The notes: generated from the letters alone by a model not told the origin. A stretch of DNA of 64,000 nucleotides from Bradyrhizobium xenonodulans (GCF_027594865.1 NZ_CP089391.1:496001-560000), one strand, 5' to 3'; counted from the first letter of the stretch, positions 26,882-35,997 are shown. Made by a program: numbers and translations.

Positions 26882-28498
26882 ATGGCGCAGGCCAGTACGC
26901 ATCAGGCCAAAACCCAGTTCGGCTATCGCCGCCACCCCGACCAGGACCGTCCCGGCCAGGACGCGGCCGAGCATCCGGTCGTGATCGTCGGTGCGGGCCC
27001 GGTCGGGCTGTCGCTGGCGATCGATCTTGCCCAGCGCGGCCAGCGCGTCGTCCTTCTGGATGACGCCGACCGCATCGGCGAGGGCTCGCGCGCGATCTGC
27101 TTCTCCAAGCGCTCGCTCGAATATTGGGACCGGCTCGGCGTCGGCGACCGCATGGTCGACAAGGGCGTGGTGTGGAGCGTCGGCCGCATTTTTCACGGCG
27201 AGTCGCAGCTCTACCAGTTCAACCTGCTGCCCGAGGCCGGCCACAAGCGGCCGGCTTTCATCAACCTCCAGCAATATTACGCCGAAGCCTATCTGGTCGA
27301 TCGCATCAGCGATCTGCCCGGTATCGACCTGCGCTGGCGCAACAAGGTGACGGCGCTGGAGCAGCGGAATGACTCCGTTACGCTGACGATCGAAACGCCG
27401 GAGGGCGCCTACCGCCTGCATGCGCGATATGTCGTCGCCTGCGACGGCGCGCGGTCCTCGCTGCGGCAGATGGTCGGTGCCGAGTTCGCCGGACAGGTGT
27501 TCGAAGACCAGTTCCTGATCGCCGACGTCAAGATGACGGCGGAGTTTCCGACCGAGCGCTGGTTCTGGTTCGACCCGCCGTTTCATGCCGGACGCTCGGC
27601 GTTGCTGCACCGCCAGCCCGACGATGTCTGGCGCATCGACCTCCAGCTCAATCGCTATGCCGATCCCACAGTCGAGAAGAAGCCGGAGAACGTGCGGCCG
27701 CGGATCGCGCGCATGCTCGGCCACGACAAGTTCGAGTTCGAGTGGATCTCGCTCTATAAATTCCAGTGTCGGCGGATGGATCGGTTTCTCCATGGCCGCG
27801 TGATTTTTGCGGGCGACTCTGCGCATCAGGTCTCGCCCTTCGGCGCGCGCGGCGCGAACTCCGGACTCGAGGACGCCGAAAACCTCTCCTGGAAGCTCGA
27901 TCGCGTGCTGCGCGGCACTTCGCCCGCGAGCCTGCTCGAGAGCTACCATGTCGAACGCAGTCTCGCGGCCGACGAGAACATCCGCGAATCGACCCGCTCT
28001 ACCGATTTCATGGCGCCGAACTCGCATCAGGAGGCGCGGCTGCGCAAGGCGGTGCTGTCGCTGGCCAAGGAGACCGAGTTCGGCAAGCGCATGGTCAATG
28101 GCGGCCGGCTCTCGGTGCCATGCAGCTACGACTCGCCGCTGTCATCGCCCGATACGGATGCGTGGCGGGGTGGGCCGTCTCCCGGCTGTTCCATGCTCGA
28201 CGCACCCATTGCCGAGCAGGCCTATCTGACGGACGCATTCCGCAAAGGGGGAACAGACTTCACCTTGCTGTCGTTCAGCAATGGCGCGGCGATCGATGCG
28301 CCAGATGGGGTCAAGGATATCTGTATCGGCGGTGAGGGCGGCTTGGCCGATTCCTCGGGCCTCGTCGCGAGGCGCTATGATGCAGAGCCGGGTGCCGCCT
28401 ACCTGCTCAGGCCCGATGGCTACGTTGCCGCACGCTTCCGCCATCCGACGCGTGAGGCGATCCAAGTGGCGCTGTCGCGCGCCGCAGGCGTTAATTGA
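26882..28498 (+). CDS. FAD-dependent aromatic hydroxylase, MhaA-like (3-hydroxyphenylacetate 6-hydroxylase type)
   Basis: The 538-residue class A flavin monooxygenase has the Rossmann dinucleotide motif (VVIVGAGPVGLSLAIDLAQRG, about 33-53). It also has the DG motif (YVVACDGARSSLRQ) and the FAD ribityl motif (VIFAGDSAHQVSPFGARGANSGLEDAENLSWKL). Its length exceeds p-hydroxybenzoate hydroxylase and resembles MhpA/MhaA. The next gene encodes a small protein, followed by hmgA and fahA. That arrangement recalls Pseudomonas putida U mhaAB-hmg, where MhaA plus the small coupling protein MhaB convert 3-hydroxyphenylacetate to homogentisate. Substrate assignment is inferred from context. NADPH or NADH dependence is not visible. 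Confidence 0.75.
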   Translation: MAQASTHQAKTQFGYRRHPDQDRPGQDAAEHPVVIVGAGPVGLSLAIDLAQRGQRVVLLDDADRIGEGSRAICFSKRSLEYWDRLGVGDRMVDKGVVWSVGRIFHGESQLYQFNLLPEAGHKRPAFINLQQYYAEAYLVDRISDLPGIDLRWRNKVTALEQRNDSVTLTIETPEGAYRLHARYVVACDGARSSLRQMVGAEFAGQVFEDQFLIADVKMTAEFPTERWFWFDPPFHAGRSALLHRQPDDVWRIDLQLNRYADPTVEKKPENVRPRIARMLGHDKFEFEWISLYKFQCRRMDRFLHGRVIFAGDSAHQVSPFGARGANSGLEDAENLSWKLDRVLRGTSPASLLESYHVERSLAADENIRESTRSTDFMAPNSHQEARLRKAVLSLAKETEFGKRMVNGGRLSVPCSYDSPLSSPDTDAWRGGPSPGCSMLDAPIAEQAYLTDAFRKGGTDFTLLSFSNGAAIDAPDGVKDICIGGEGGLADSSGLVARRYDAEPGAAYLLRPDGYVAARFRHPTREAIQVALSRAAGVN

Positions 28499-28506
28499 GG
28501 TTTCGC

Positions 28507-28740
28507 ATGCCGCTGTCCACCAGTTCCAACTTCGCGCGGCCAGACGACGCCTTTCGGGCCATCGTCGAGGCGCATCGCGGCCTCAGCGACGAGCAGAGTG
28601 CCGATTTCGACGCGGCGCTGGTGCTGATCCTCGCCAATCATATCGGCGACATCGAGGTGCTCAAGGAAGCGATCTTGCTCGCCAAGCGCCGTATGATCGA
28701 CGGCCAGCAACAGCAACAGCAACAACAGCAACAACAATAA
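28507..28740 (+). CDS. Small DUF2783/MhaB-like partner protein with polyglutamine tail (77 aa)
   Basis: It starts 8 bases after the hydroxylase stop, with TGAGG overlapping that stop. The body (FARPDDAFRAIVEAHRGLSDEQSADFDAALVLILANHIGDIEVLKEAILLAKRRM) is a small all-helical protein of the kind I recall as DUF2783, found beside MhaA-type hydroxylases. By analogy with MhaB it may couple electron use to hydroxylation. The C-terminus is eleven glutamines encoded by CAA/CAG (28705-28737), a tract likely to vary in length between strains. The tail is outside the conserved body. Confidence 0.65.
   Translation: MPLSTSSNFARPDDAFRAIVEAHRGLSDEQSADFDAALVLILANHIGDIEVLKEAILLAKRRMIDGQQQQQQQQQQQ
28705..28737 (+). 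repeat. CAA/CAG trinucleotide tract encoding eleven glutamines
   Basis: Eleven consecutive CAA or CAG codons directly before the TAA stop of the small partner protein. Such tracts are uncommon in GC-rich alphaproteobacterial genes and can change length by slippage. Confidence 0.85.
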
Positions 28741-28764
28741 CCCTGTGACTTGAAGGACGAGTTT

Positions 28765-29721
28765 ATGGCGAAGAACTTCGCATCCACCGGCGATCTCTCC
28801 GAAAAGAAGATCACCTTCTCCGAGATCGGCACCGATCTCTATGCCTTCACCGCCGAGGGCGATCCGAACACAGCCATCATCGTCGGCGACGACGGCTGCC
28901 TCGTGTTCGACGCGCAGTCGACGCCGGCGATGGCGAACAAGGTGATCGAGCGCGTCAAGGCGGTTACCGACAAGCCGATCAAATATGTCGTGCTGTCGCA
29001 CTATCACGCCGTGCGCGTGCTGGGCGCCTCCGCCTACAAGGCACAAGGCATCGTCGCTTCGCAGGAAACCCATCGGCTCATCGCGGAGCGTGGCCAGCAG
29101 GATTGGGATTCCGAATATGGCCGCTTCCCGCGGCTGTTCCAGGATGCCTCGAGCATTCCCGGCCTGACCTGGCCGACGCTCACCTTCGAAGGCGAGATGT
29201 CGATCTATCTCGGCAAGCGCGAGGTGCGGCTGATGCAGTTAGGGGCCGGCCACACCTCGGGCGACATCGTCGCCTGGGTGCCGGATGCCGAGGTGATGTT
29301 CTCCGGCGATCTCATCGAATATCACTCGGCCTGCTATTGCGGCGACGCTCACTTGCGCGAATGGCCGCTGACGCTGAACGAGATCCGCAACTTCAATCCG
29401 AAGGCGATCGCGCCCGGTCGCGGTGACGCGCTGAAGGGCACGGCCACGGTGCGCGAGGCCATTGCGATGACGCGCGACTTCGTCACCTCGCTCTACGGTG
29501 CCGCCGAGATCTCGGTCGCCAAGGGCCGCACGCTGAAGGAATCGATGGCGGCGACCCGCGAAGTGATGGACCCGAAATTTTCCAGCTTCGCCATCTACGA
29601 GCACTGCCTGCCGTTCAACGTCTCGCGCGCCTATGACGAGGCGTCGGGGATCGACGACCCCGTGATCTGGACCGATAAGCGCGACCAGGAAATGTGGGCC
29701 GCTTTGCAAGGAGGAGGATAG
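28765..29721 (+). CDS. Metallo-beta-lactamase-fold protein with degenerate metal motif
   Basis: The 318-residue protein starts at an ATG with GGACGAG upstream; the frame is open to a TTG at 28750. The fold is clear: [20 protein letters not shown], then [27 protein letters not shown] and MFSGDLIEY. The zinc motif HxHxDH is reduced to H79-Y-H81-A-V83-R84, so the Asp and last His are lost, while the downstream GHTSGD and SGD ligands remain. It may bind one metal ion or none. Its position between the MhaB-like gene and hmgA (2-bp gap) ties it to homogentisate metabolism; a ring-opening or thioesterase role is possible but unproven. Confidence 0.7.
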   Translation: MAKNFASTGDLSEKKITFSEIGTDLYAFTAEGDPNTAIIVGDDGCLVFDAQSTPAMANKVIERVKAVTDKPIKYVVLSHYHAVRVLGASAYKAQGIVASQETHRLIAERGQQDWDSEYGRFPRLFQDASSIPGLTWPTLTFEGEMSIYLGKREVRLMQLGAGHTSGDIVAWVPDAEVMFSGDLIEYHSACYCGDAHLREWPLTLNEIRNFNPKAIAPGRGDALKGTATVREAIAMTRDFVTSLYGAAEISVAKGRTLKESMAATREVMDPKFSSFAIYEHCLPFNVSRAYDEASGIDDPVIWTDKRDQEMWAALQGGG

Positions 29722-29723
29722 TC

Positions 29724-31070
29724 ATGAACATCAATACCTCGCCTGATCAGATCATCCGCAGCTCGGCGCAGGTCACGCCGGGCTATATGTCCGGCTTCGG
29801 CAACAGCTTTGAGACCGAGGCGCTGCCCGGCGCGCTGCCGATCGGGCGCAACTCGCCGCAGCGTTGCGCCTACGGGCTCTATGCCGAGCAGCTTTCCGGC
29901 TCGCCCTTCACCGCGCCGCGCGGCACCAACGAGCGCTCCTGGCTCTATCGCATTCGACCCTCGGTGAAGCACTCCGGCCGCTTCGAGAAGGCCGATGCCG
30001 GCCTGTGGCGCTCGGCGCCGTGCCATGAATACGACCTGCCGATCGCGCAATTGCGCTGGGACCCGGCGCCGATCCCGAAGGAGGACATGACGTTCCTCCA
30101 GGGCGTGCAGACCATGACGACGGCCGGCGACGTCAATACGCAGGCCGGCATGGCCGCGCATGTCTATCTCATCACCAAATCGATGGTTGACCAGCATTTC
30201 TACGATGCCGATGGCGAGCTGATGTTCGTGCTCCAGCAGGGCAATTTGCGCATCGTCACCGAGTTCGGCCGCATCGATGCCGAGCCCGGCGAGATCGTGG
30301 TGATCCCGCGCGGCGTCAAATTCCGCGTCGAGATTCTGAGCGGCCCTGCGCGCGGCTATCTCTGCGAGAACTACGGCGGCGCCTTTACGCTGCCGGAGCG
30401 CGGGCCGATCGGCGCCAACTGCCTCGCCAATGCGCGCGACTTCCTGACGCCGGTTGCGCATTACGAGGACAAGGACACGCCGACCGAGCTGTTCGTGAAA
30501 TGGGGCGGAGCGCTGTTCAAGACGACGTTGCCGCATTCGCCGATCGATGTCGTGGCGTGGCACGGCAATTACGCGCCCTACAAATACGATTTGCGGACCT
30601 TCTCTCCGGTCGGCGCGATCGGCTTCGATCATCCCGATCCCTCGATCTTCACGGTGCTGACCTCGCCGTCGGAGACCGCGGGCACAGCGAATATCGACTT
30701 CGTGATCTTCCCCGAGCGCTGGATGGTCGCCGACAATACCTTCCGTCCGCCCTGGTATCACATGAACATCATGAGCGAGTTCATGGGCCTGATCTACGGC
30801 GTCTACGACGCCAAGCCGCAGGGCTTCGTCCCCGGCGGCATCTCGCTGCACAATTGCATGCTGCCGCACGGCCCCGACCGCGATGCGTTCGAGCACGCCA
30901 GCAACGGCGAATTGAAGCCCGTCAAGCTGACCGGCACCATGGCCTTCATGTTCGAGACCCGCTACCCGCAGCGCGTTACCGCCCACGCCGCGAATGCGTC
31001 CACGCTGCAGGACGACTACGCGGATTGCTGGAAGGGTCTGGAGAAGCGGTTCGATCCGAACCGGCCGTGA
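29724..31070 (+). CDS. hmgA: Homogentisate 1,2-dioxygenase
   Basis: The 448-residue iron(II) dioxygenase cleaves homogentisate to maleylacetoacetate, the central ring-opening step of tyrosine and phenylacetate-type catabolism. Typical segments are [19 protein letters not shown] at the N-terminus, [26 protein letters not shown], and the iron-site region [20 protein letters not shown] with the conserved His and Glu. [15 protein letters not shown] follows near the C-terminus. The ATG has a very strong GGAGGAGGA ribosome site within the last codons of the preceding gene. The length matches family norms. Maleylacetoacetate isomerase is not in this window. Confidence 0.95.
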   Translation: MNINTSPDQIIRSSAQVTPGYMSGFGNSFETEALPGALPIGRNSPQRCAYGLYAEQLSGSPFTAPRGTNERSWLYRIRPSVKHSGRFEKADAGLWRSAPCHEYDLPIAQLRWDPAPIPKEDMTFLQGVQTMTTAGDVNTQAGMAAHVYLITKSMVDQHFYDADGELMFVLQQGNLRIVTEFGRIDAEPGEIVVIPRGVKFRVEILSGPARGYLCENYGGAFTLPERGPIGANCLANARDFLTPVAHYEDKDTPTELFVKWGGALFKTTLPHSPIDVVAWHGNYAPYKYDLRTFSPVGAIGFDHPDPSIFTVLTSPSETAGTANIDFVIFPERWMVADNTFRPPWYHMNIMSEFMGLIYGVYDAKPQGFVPGGISLHNCMLPHGPDRDAFEHASNGELKPVKLTGTMAFMFETRYPQRVTAHAANASTLQDDYADCWKGLEKRFDPNRP

Positions 31071-31078
31071 GGCTTCTT

Positions 31079-31249
31079 ACCCTCCCCTGGAGGGGGAGGG
31101 TCGCTACGCATGCAGCGAAGCGGAATGCGTAGCGGGGTGGGGTGACGGTCTTTCCGCAAGCAACACTGCCAGTGTTGAGAGATCACCCCACCCCGTCTCA
31201 TATTTCGCTGCGCTCCATATGAGCCGACCCTCCCCCTCCAGGGGAGGGT
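31079..31249. repeat. 171-bp palindromic element with perfect 25-bp terminal inverted repeats
   Basis: The ends (31079-31103 and 31225-31249) are exact reverse complements of each other (ACCCTCCCCTGGAGG... / ...CCTCCAGGGGAGGGT). The interior holds further partial inversions (GGGGTGGGGTGA and TCACCCCACCCC). No ORF of note. It resembles a MITE or large REP element and lies between hmgA and fahA, so it is transcribed within that operon. Confidence 0.8.
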
Positions 31250-31280
31250 GACACCGTCACCGCTGCGCCACGGGAAACCA

Positions 31281-32549
31281 ATGCCTCACCCCAACGACCC
31301 CAGCCTCCGCTCCTTCATCGACGTCGATCCCGCCTCGGACTTCCCGATCCAGAACCTGCCCTATGGCGTGTTCTCCGCGAATGGATTGGCGCCGCGCGTC
31401 GGCGTCGCCATTGGCGACTACATCCTTGATCTCTGGGAGCTCGAACAGGATGGCCGCCTGGATGTCGGTCAACCGGGGATATTCGCGGCGGGCAGTCTGA
31501 ATCCGTTCATGTGGTTGGGCCCGAAGGTTTGGTCGAGCACCCGCGCGCGGATCAGCGAGCTCTTGAGGCATGACAATCCGGAGCTGCGTGACAATGACGA
31601 GCTGCGCAAGCTTGCCCTCGTTCCGATGTCACGCGCAAAACTGCATCTGCCGTTCGCGGTCTCCGGCTACACAGACTTCTATTCCTCGAAGGAGCACGCC
31701 ACCAATGTCGGCGTGATGTTCCGCGGCAAGGACAATGCGCTCCAGCCGAACTGGCTGCACATGCCGATCGCCTATAACGGCCGCGCCTCGACCGTCGTCG
31801 TCTCCGGCACCAAGGTGAAGCGGCCGCGCGGACAGCTGAAGCCGCCGAATGTGGATGTGCCCAGTTTCGGACCGTGCAAGCGGCTCGATTTCGAGCTTGA
31901 GATGGGCGTCGTGGTCGGCCAGCCCTCAGCCATGGGCGGCATGCTGAGCGAGCAGCAGGCCGAGGAGATGATCTTCGGTTTCGTGCTACTCAACGACTGG
32001 AGCGCGCGCGATATTCAGCAATGGGAATATGTGCCGCTGGGGCCGTTCCTCGCCAAGGCGTTCGCGACCTCGATCAGCCCGTGGGTGGTGACGCGCGAGG
32101 CGCTGGAGCCGTTCCGCCTGAAAGGGCCGGAGCAGGAGCCGGTGCCGCTCGATTATCTCAAGCAGGGCAAGCCGCAGAACTACGATGTCGAACTCGACGT
32201 GTCCCTGCGCGCCGCCGGCGCCAATGCGCCGGCCGGCGTCAGCCGCACCAATTTCAAGTACATGTACTGGTCGTCGGTGCAGCAGCTGATGCACCACGCC
32301 TCCAGCGGCTGCGCCATGAATGTCGGCGATCTCCTGGGAAGCGGCACCATCTCCGGCCCGGAGAAGAACCAGCGCGGCAGCTTGCTCGAAATCAGTTGGA
32401 ACGGCACCGAGCCGGTCGAGCTGCCCGGCGGCGTCAAGCGGTCGTTCCTGGAAGACGGCGACAGTCTGGTGATGCGCGGCTGGTGCCAGGGCAACGGCTA
32501 TCGCGTTGGCTTTGGTGAGGTCGAGGGGACGATTCTGGCGGCGGAGTGA
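31281..32549 (+). CDS. fahA: Fumarylacetoacetase
   Basis: This 422-residue enzyme hydrolyses fumarylacetoacetate to fumarate and acetoacetate, the last step of the homogentisate pathway. Typical features are the N-terminal lobe (FPIQNLPYGVFS), the catalytic and metal region FYSSKEHATNVGVMFRG, RLDFELEMGVVVG with Glu metal ligands, and LLNDWSARDIQQWEYVPLGPFLAKAF. GTISGPEKNQRGSLLEISWNG lies near the end. The start at 31281 is chosen because the family begins shortly before SFIDVDPASDFPIQNLP; the ribosome site is weak. It follows hmgA after a 171-bp palindromic element. Confidence 0.95.
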   Translation: MPHPNDPSLRSFIDVDPASDFPIQNLPYGVFSANGLAPRVGVAIGDYILDLWELEQDGRLDVGQPGIFAAGSLNPFMWLGPKVWSSTRARISELLRHDNPELRDNDELRKLALVPMSRAKLHLPFAVSGYTDFYSSKEHATNVGVMFRGKDNALQPNWLHMPIAYNGRASTVVVSGTKVKRPRGQLKPPNVDVPSFGPCKRLDFELEMGVVVGQPSAMGGMLSEQQAEEMIFGFVLLNDWSARDIQQWEYVPLGPFLAKAFATSISPWVVTREALEPFRLKGPEQEPVPLDYLKQGKPQNYDVELDVSLRAAGANAPAGVSRTNFKYMYWSSVQQLMHHASSGCAMNVGDLLGSGTISGPEKNQRGSLLEISWNGTEPVELPGGVKRSFLEDGDSLVMRGWCQGNGYRVGFGEVEGTILAAE

Positions 32550-32569
32550 TTGCGGCGCGCTCCGGTCTC

Positions 32570-32647
32570 GTAGGGTGGGCAAAGCGAAGCGTGCCCACCA
32601 TATCGATGACGTGGGCACGGCGCTAACGCGCCTTTGCCCCACCCTAC
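32570..32647. repeat. GTAGGGTGGGC-type palindromic repeat, copy 1
   Basis: An inverted repeat opening GTAGGGTGGGCAAAGCG and closing TTTGCCCCACCCTAC, with inner arms GTGCCCACC and GTGGGCAC. Copy 2 is at 34779-34868; a diverged copy is at 52625-52714. It lies between fahA and the convergent DUF1272 gene. Confidence 0.8.
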
Positions 32648-32652
32648 GAGAT

Positions 32653-32964
32653 CTATCGCCGATCCGCCGGCACGTCTCTGATCCGCGCGCAATGCGCTGC
32701 GACATCGTCCACGCTGTATTTCAAATGCACCCGCTTGTCCGACGGCGCCTGCTTGGTCGTGCACACACCCGGCCGCCATTCCTGCGCGGGACGGATCGGG
32801 CGCGGGGCAAAGCCGCCGCCGCAGTTCGGGCAGACGTTGGAGAGCTTTGTCTCGACGCAATCCGCACAGAACGTGCATTCATAGGAGCAGATCCGCGCAT
32901 CCGTCGCGTCAGGCGGCAGGTCGCGGTCGCAATATTCGCAGTTCGGTCGAAGCTGGAGGGCCAT
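32653..32964 (-). CDS. DUF1272 small cysteine-rich zinc-type protein
   Basis: This 103-residue soluble protein starts MALQLRPNCEYCDRDLPPDA and carries nine cysteines in the core (CEYC, ICSYECTFCADCVETKLSNVCPNC). That is a compact treble-clef or ribbon zinc pattern as in the DUF1272 family. The function of that family is unknown; the metal ligands are intact here. The start at 32964 is preferred over one ten codons upstream because it matches the family N-terminus. It is convergent with fahA across a palindromic repeat. Confidence 0.75.
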   Translation of the reverse strand: MALQLRPNCEYCDRDLPPDATDARICSYECTFCADCVETKLSNVCPNCGGGFAPRPIRPAQEWRPGVCTTKQAPSDKRVHLKYSVDDVAAHCARIRDVPADRR

Positions 32965-33037
32965 GGCTCGATCTCCCGGATTGGCTCGGATCATCGCAGA
33001 TGGCGCGCGAAGCGCGAATGGCGCAGTTCCCTCGATT

Positions 33038-33517
33038 TCAGCCAGCCTTCGAATCCTTCAGCGGGAGCTTTGAGCTTTCCTTGAGACGATCGAGCACGAT
33101 CGAGGAGCGCACATGCGCCACGCTCTGGTGCGGCATCAAGACGTCGTTGACGAGGTTGGAGAGGCCCTTGAGGTCGCGCAGCACGGCCTTGAGCACGTAG
33201 TCGGCATCGCCCGTCAGTGAATAGGCTTCCTGGATTTCGTCGATGCGGTTCACCAGCGTGCGAAACCGCTTGGAATTGTCGGGCGAATGGGTCGCAAGCC
33301 CGACCTGGATGAAAGCGACCACGCCGAAGCCGAGCGCGTCGCTGGAGAGATCGGCGTGGTAGCCTGATATCACCTTCTCCTCCTCCAGCCGCATCCGCCG
33401 CCGCGAGCATTGCGAGGCCGAGAGCCCTGCGAGATCGGCCAGTTCCTGATTGGTGAGGCGGCCGTCGTCCTGGAGCGCGCCCAGAATCTTGAGATCGAAG
33501 GCGTCAACAGAAGTCAT
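33038..33517 (-). CDS. Lrp/AsnC family regulator, divergent from hpd
   Basis: The 159-residue protein has the Lrp helix-turn-helix at about 5-60 (FDLKILGALQDDGRLTNQELADLAGLSASQCSRRRMRLEEEKVISGY). The RAM ligand-binding domain spans about 70-150 (AYSLTGDADYVLKAVLRDLKGLSNLVNDVLM). Members sense amino acids. The divergent placement against 4-hydroxyphenylpyruvate dioxygenase with a 121-bp gap strongly suggests control of tyrosine breakdown, with tyrosine or phenylalanine as possible effectors (inference). Confidence 0.85.
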   Translation of the reverse strand: MTSVDAFDLKILGALQDDGRLTNQELADLAGLSASQCSRRRMRLEEEKVISGYHADLSSDALGFGVVAFIQVGLATHSPDNSKRFRTLVNRIDEIQEAYSLTGDADYVLKAVLRDLKGLSNLVNDVLMPHQSVAHVRSSIVLDRLKESSKLPLKDSKAG

Positions 33518-33638
33518 GCGTTATTGTCCTGTTTCGTGCACGGATGGTGCATATCATAGCCAAATTGCGGCTCGTTTGCACGCTCATTGCGCGCCCCGTG
33601 AAGGATAGTTCATAGCAGCAGCAAATTGGGAGAGCACC

Positions 33639-34754
33639 ATGGGTCCGTTTCCGCACGATGCACCGCCGGCCACCATCACCGCCGACAATCCGATGGGCAC
33701 CGACGGGTTCGAGTTCGTCGAATACGCGCATCCCAATCCGGAAGAGCTGCACGCGCTGTTCAAGCTGATGGGATACACGCCCGTCGCGCGCCACAAGGCC
33801 AAGAAGATCACGGTCTATCGCCAGGGCGATATCAACTACCTCATCAATGAGGAGCCTGGTATGCACGGTTACGACTTCGTCGCCGCGCACGGCCCCTGCG
33901 CACCGTCGATGGCGTTCCGGGTGGTCGATGCAAAGGCGGCCTATGACCGTGCGATTTCGCTCGGTGCGGAACCTGCCGATGTGTCATCGGTGCAGAAGAC
34001 CCTCGACGTGCCCGCGATCAAGGGCATCGGCGGAAGCCTGCTCTATCTCGTCGACCGCTACGGCGCCAAGGGCTCGGCCTATGATGCCGAGTTCGAATGG
34101 CTAGGGGCGCGCAATCCGCAGCCCAATGGCGCAGGCCTGTTCTATCTCGACCATCTCACCCACAACGTCCATCGCGGCCGCATGGATGTGTGGACCGGCT
34201 TCTACGAAAAGCTGTTCAACTTCCGCCAGATCCGCTTCTTCGACATCGAGGGCCGTGCTTCCGGCCTGTTCTCGCGCGCGCTGACCAGCCCGGACGGCAA
34301 GATCCGGATTCCGATCAACGAGGACGCCGGCGATTCCGGCCAGATCGAGGAATATCTGAATATCTATCGCGGCGAAGGCATCCAGCACATCGCCTGCGGC
34401 TGCCGCGACATCTACCGCACCATCGAAGGCCTGCGCGAAGCCGGCCTGCCCTTCATGCCGCCGCCGCCAAACACCTATTTCGAGCGGATTGATGCGCGCC
34501 TGCCCAAGCACGGCGAGGATGTCGCGCGTCTCCAGAAGAACGGCATCCTGATCGATGGCGAAGGCGTGGTCGACGGTGGCCAGACCAAGGTGCTGCTCCA
34601 GATCTTCTCGGCCAATGCGATCGGCCCGATCTTCTTCGAGTTCATCCAGCGCAAGGGCGACGACGGCTTTGGCGAAGGCAACTTCAAGGCCCTGTTCGAG
34701 TCGATCGAAGAAGATCAGATCCGGCGCGGGGTGTTGAAGGTGGATGCGGCGTAG
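33639..34754 (+). CDS. hpd: 4-Hydroxyphenylpyruvate dioxygenase
   Basis: The 371-residue iron(II) enzyme converts 4-hydroxyphenylpyruvate to homogentisate, feeding the hmgA-fahA pathway just upstream. The two-His-one-Glu facial triad is visible: His172 (FYLDHLTHN), His250 (GIQHIACG) and Glu334 (GPIFFEFIQRKG). The C-terminal gate helix (GFGEGNFKALFESIEEDQIRRGVL) is present. The ATG follows GGGAGAGC. The Lrp regulator is divergent. It has its own promoter region and is separate from the hmgA operon, a common arrangement. Confidence 0.95.
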   Translation: MGPFPHDAPPATITADNPMGTDGFEFVEYAHPNPEELHALFKLMGYTPVARHKAKKITVYRQGDINYLINEEPGMHGYDFVAAHGPCAPSMAFRVVDAKAAYDRAISLGAEPADVSSVQKTLDVPAIKGIGGSLLYLVDRYGAKGSAYDAEFEWLGARNPQPNGAGLFYLDHLTHNVHRGRMDVWTGFYEKLFNFRQIRFFDIEGRASGLFSRALTSPDGKIRIPINEDAGDSGQIEEYLNIYRGEGIQHIACGCRDIYRTIEGLREAGLPFMPPPPNTYFERIDARLPKHGEDVARLQKNGILIDGEGVVDGGQTKVLLQIFSANAIGPIFFEFIQRKGDDGFGEGNFKALFESIEEDQIRRGVLKVDAA

Positions 34755-34778
34755 GTCGCGACGTTCGCGCCCACTGCC

Positions 34779-34868
34779 GTAGGGTGGGCAAAGCGAAGCG
34801 TGCCCACCACCTTTATCGAATTGCGGGGAGGACGTGGGCACGGCGCTTTGCGCCTTTGCCCACCCTAC
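34779..34868. repeat. GTAGGGTGGGC-type palindromic repeat, copy 2
   Basis: It opens GTAGGGTGGGCAAAGCGAAG and closes TTTGCCCACCCTAC, nearly identical in the arms to 32570-32647 but with a longer loop. It lies between convergent hpd and the AMACR-type gene. Confidence 0.8.
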
Positions 34869-34890
34869 GCGACCTTTGCCGGCGCTGTAT

Positions 34891-35997
34891 CTATCGCTTC
34901 CACGCCTTCATCACTGCGCCGATCTCGGCGCCTTCGGGCTCGCGGACCGCGGAAGGTGTGAGCGAAAACCGCGGCGCGGGCGCGGGCTGCTTGACGCCGT
35001 GGCGCTCGACGAAGACGTTGCGGGCGACCATGTGCGGATGTTGCGTGGCTTCCGACATGGTCAGCACCGGCGCGAAGCAGATGTCGGTGCCTTCCATGAT
35101 CTTGCACCAATCCTCGCGCGTCTTGCTTTTGAACACGGACTTGAGCTTCTCCTTCAGCGCGGGCCAGGCCTTGGGGTTCATCTGCGCGTCGAAATCGGCG
35201 TCCGTCAGGCCGGCGTGCTGGCGCAGCAGAGCGTAGAATTGCGGCTCGATCGAGCCGATCGAGACGAAATGTCCGCAGGCGCATTCGTAGACGCCGTAGA
35301 AATGCGCCCCGCCATCGAGAAAATTCTGGTTGCGCCCTTCGGTCCAGCGGCCGAGCGTGGTCATGTCGAAGAAGAACGACATCAGCGAGGCCGCGCCGTC
35401 GCACATTGCGGCATCGACAACCTGCCCCTTGCCGGACTTTGATGCTTCCAGCAGAGCAGCGAGCACGCCGACGACGAGATAAAGCGCGCCGCCGCCGAAA
35501 TCGCCGACCAGATTGAGCGGCGGCACCGGCGCCTCCTTCGTGCCGATCGCCGCGAGCGCGCCGGTGATGGAGATGTAGTTGATGTCATGGCCGGCGGCAT
35601 TGGCGAGCGGGCCTTCCTGGCCCCAGCCGGTCATGCGGCCATAGACCAGCTTTGGGTTGCGCGCGAGCACGACATCGGGACCGAGGCCGAGCCGCTCCAT
35701 CACGCCGGGCCGAAAGCCCTCGACCAGCGCGTCGGCGCTGGCGAGCAGGTCGAGCACCTCTGCGATCGCCGCCTTGTCCTTGAGGTCGAGTTCGATCACC
35801 TTGCGGCCGCGGCCCGCCACCGACTTCATGCTCTTCTTCGCGCCGACGCGGTCGAGCGTGACGACATCGGCACCCATGTCGGCGAGCATCATGCAGGCGA
35901 ACGGGCCGGGTCCGATGCCGGCGAATTCGACGATGCGGAAGCCGGAGAGCGGGCCGGAGGTGCGGACGGAAGCGGAGGGGGCTGATTTGTCGAGCAC
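34891..35997 (-). CDS. Alpha-methylacyl-CoA racemase (CaiB/BaiF family)
   Basis: The 368-residue family III CoA-transferase-fold protein has the AMACR subgroup catalytic residues: His137 in GHDINYISITG, Asp166 in NLVGDFGGG and Glu238 in VYECACGH. These match His126/Asp156/Glu241 of the Mycobacterium enzyme MCR. It would epimerise the 2-methyl centre of branched-chain acyl-CoAs before beta-oxidation. The start is GTG with GAGGAAA upstream. It is not clearly linked to its neighbours; the Cox-type operon ends 200 bases away with its own terminator. Confidence 0.85.
   Translation of the reverse strand: MLDKSAPSASVRTSGPLSGFRIVEFAGIGPGPFACMMLADMGADVVTLDRVGAKKSMKSVAGRGRKVIELDLKDKAAIAEVLDLLASADALVEGFRPGVMERLGLGPDVVLARNPKLVYGRMTGWGQEGPLANAAGHDINYISITGALAAIGTKEAPVPPLNLVGDFGGGALYLVVGVLAALLEASKSGKGQVVDAAMCDGAASLMSFFFDMTTLGRWTEGRNQNFLDGGAHFYGVYECACGHFVSIGSIEPQFYALLRQHAGLTDADFDAQMNPKAWPALKEKLKSVFKSKTREDWCKIMEGTDICFAPVLTMSEATQHPHMVARNVFVERHGVKQPAPAPRFSLTPSAVREPEGAEIGAVMKAWKR

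Noticed and set aside
31079..31249. CRISPR or insertion sequence between hmgA and fahA
   Set aside because: A single palindrome with no repeat-spacer array and no transposase; it is better described as a MITE/REP-like element.
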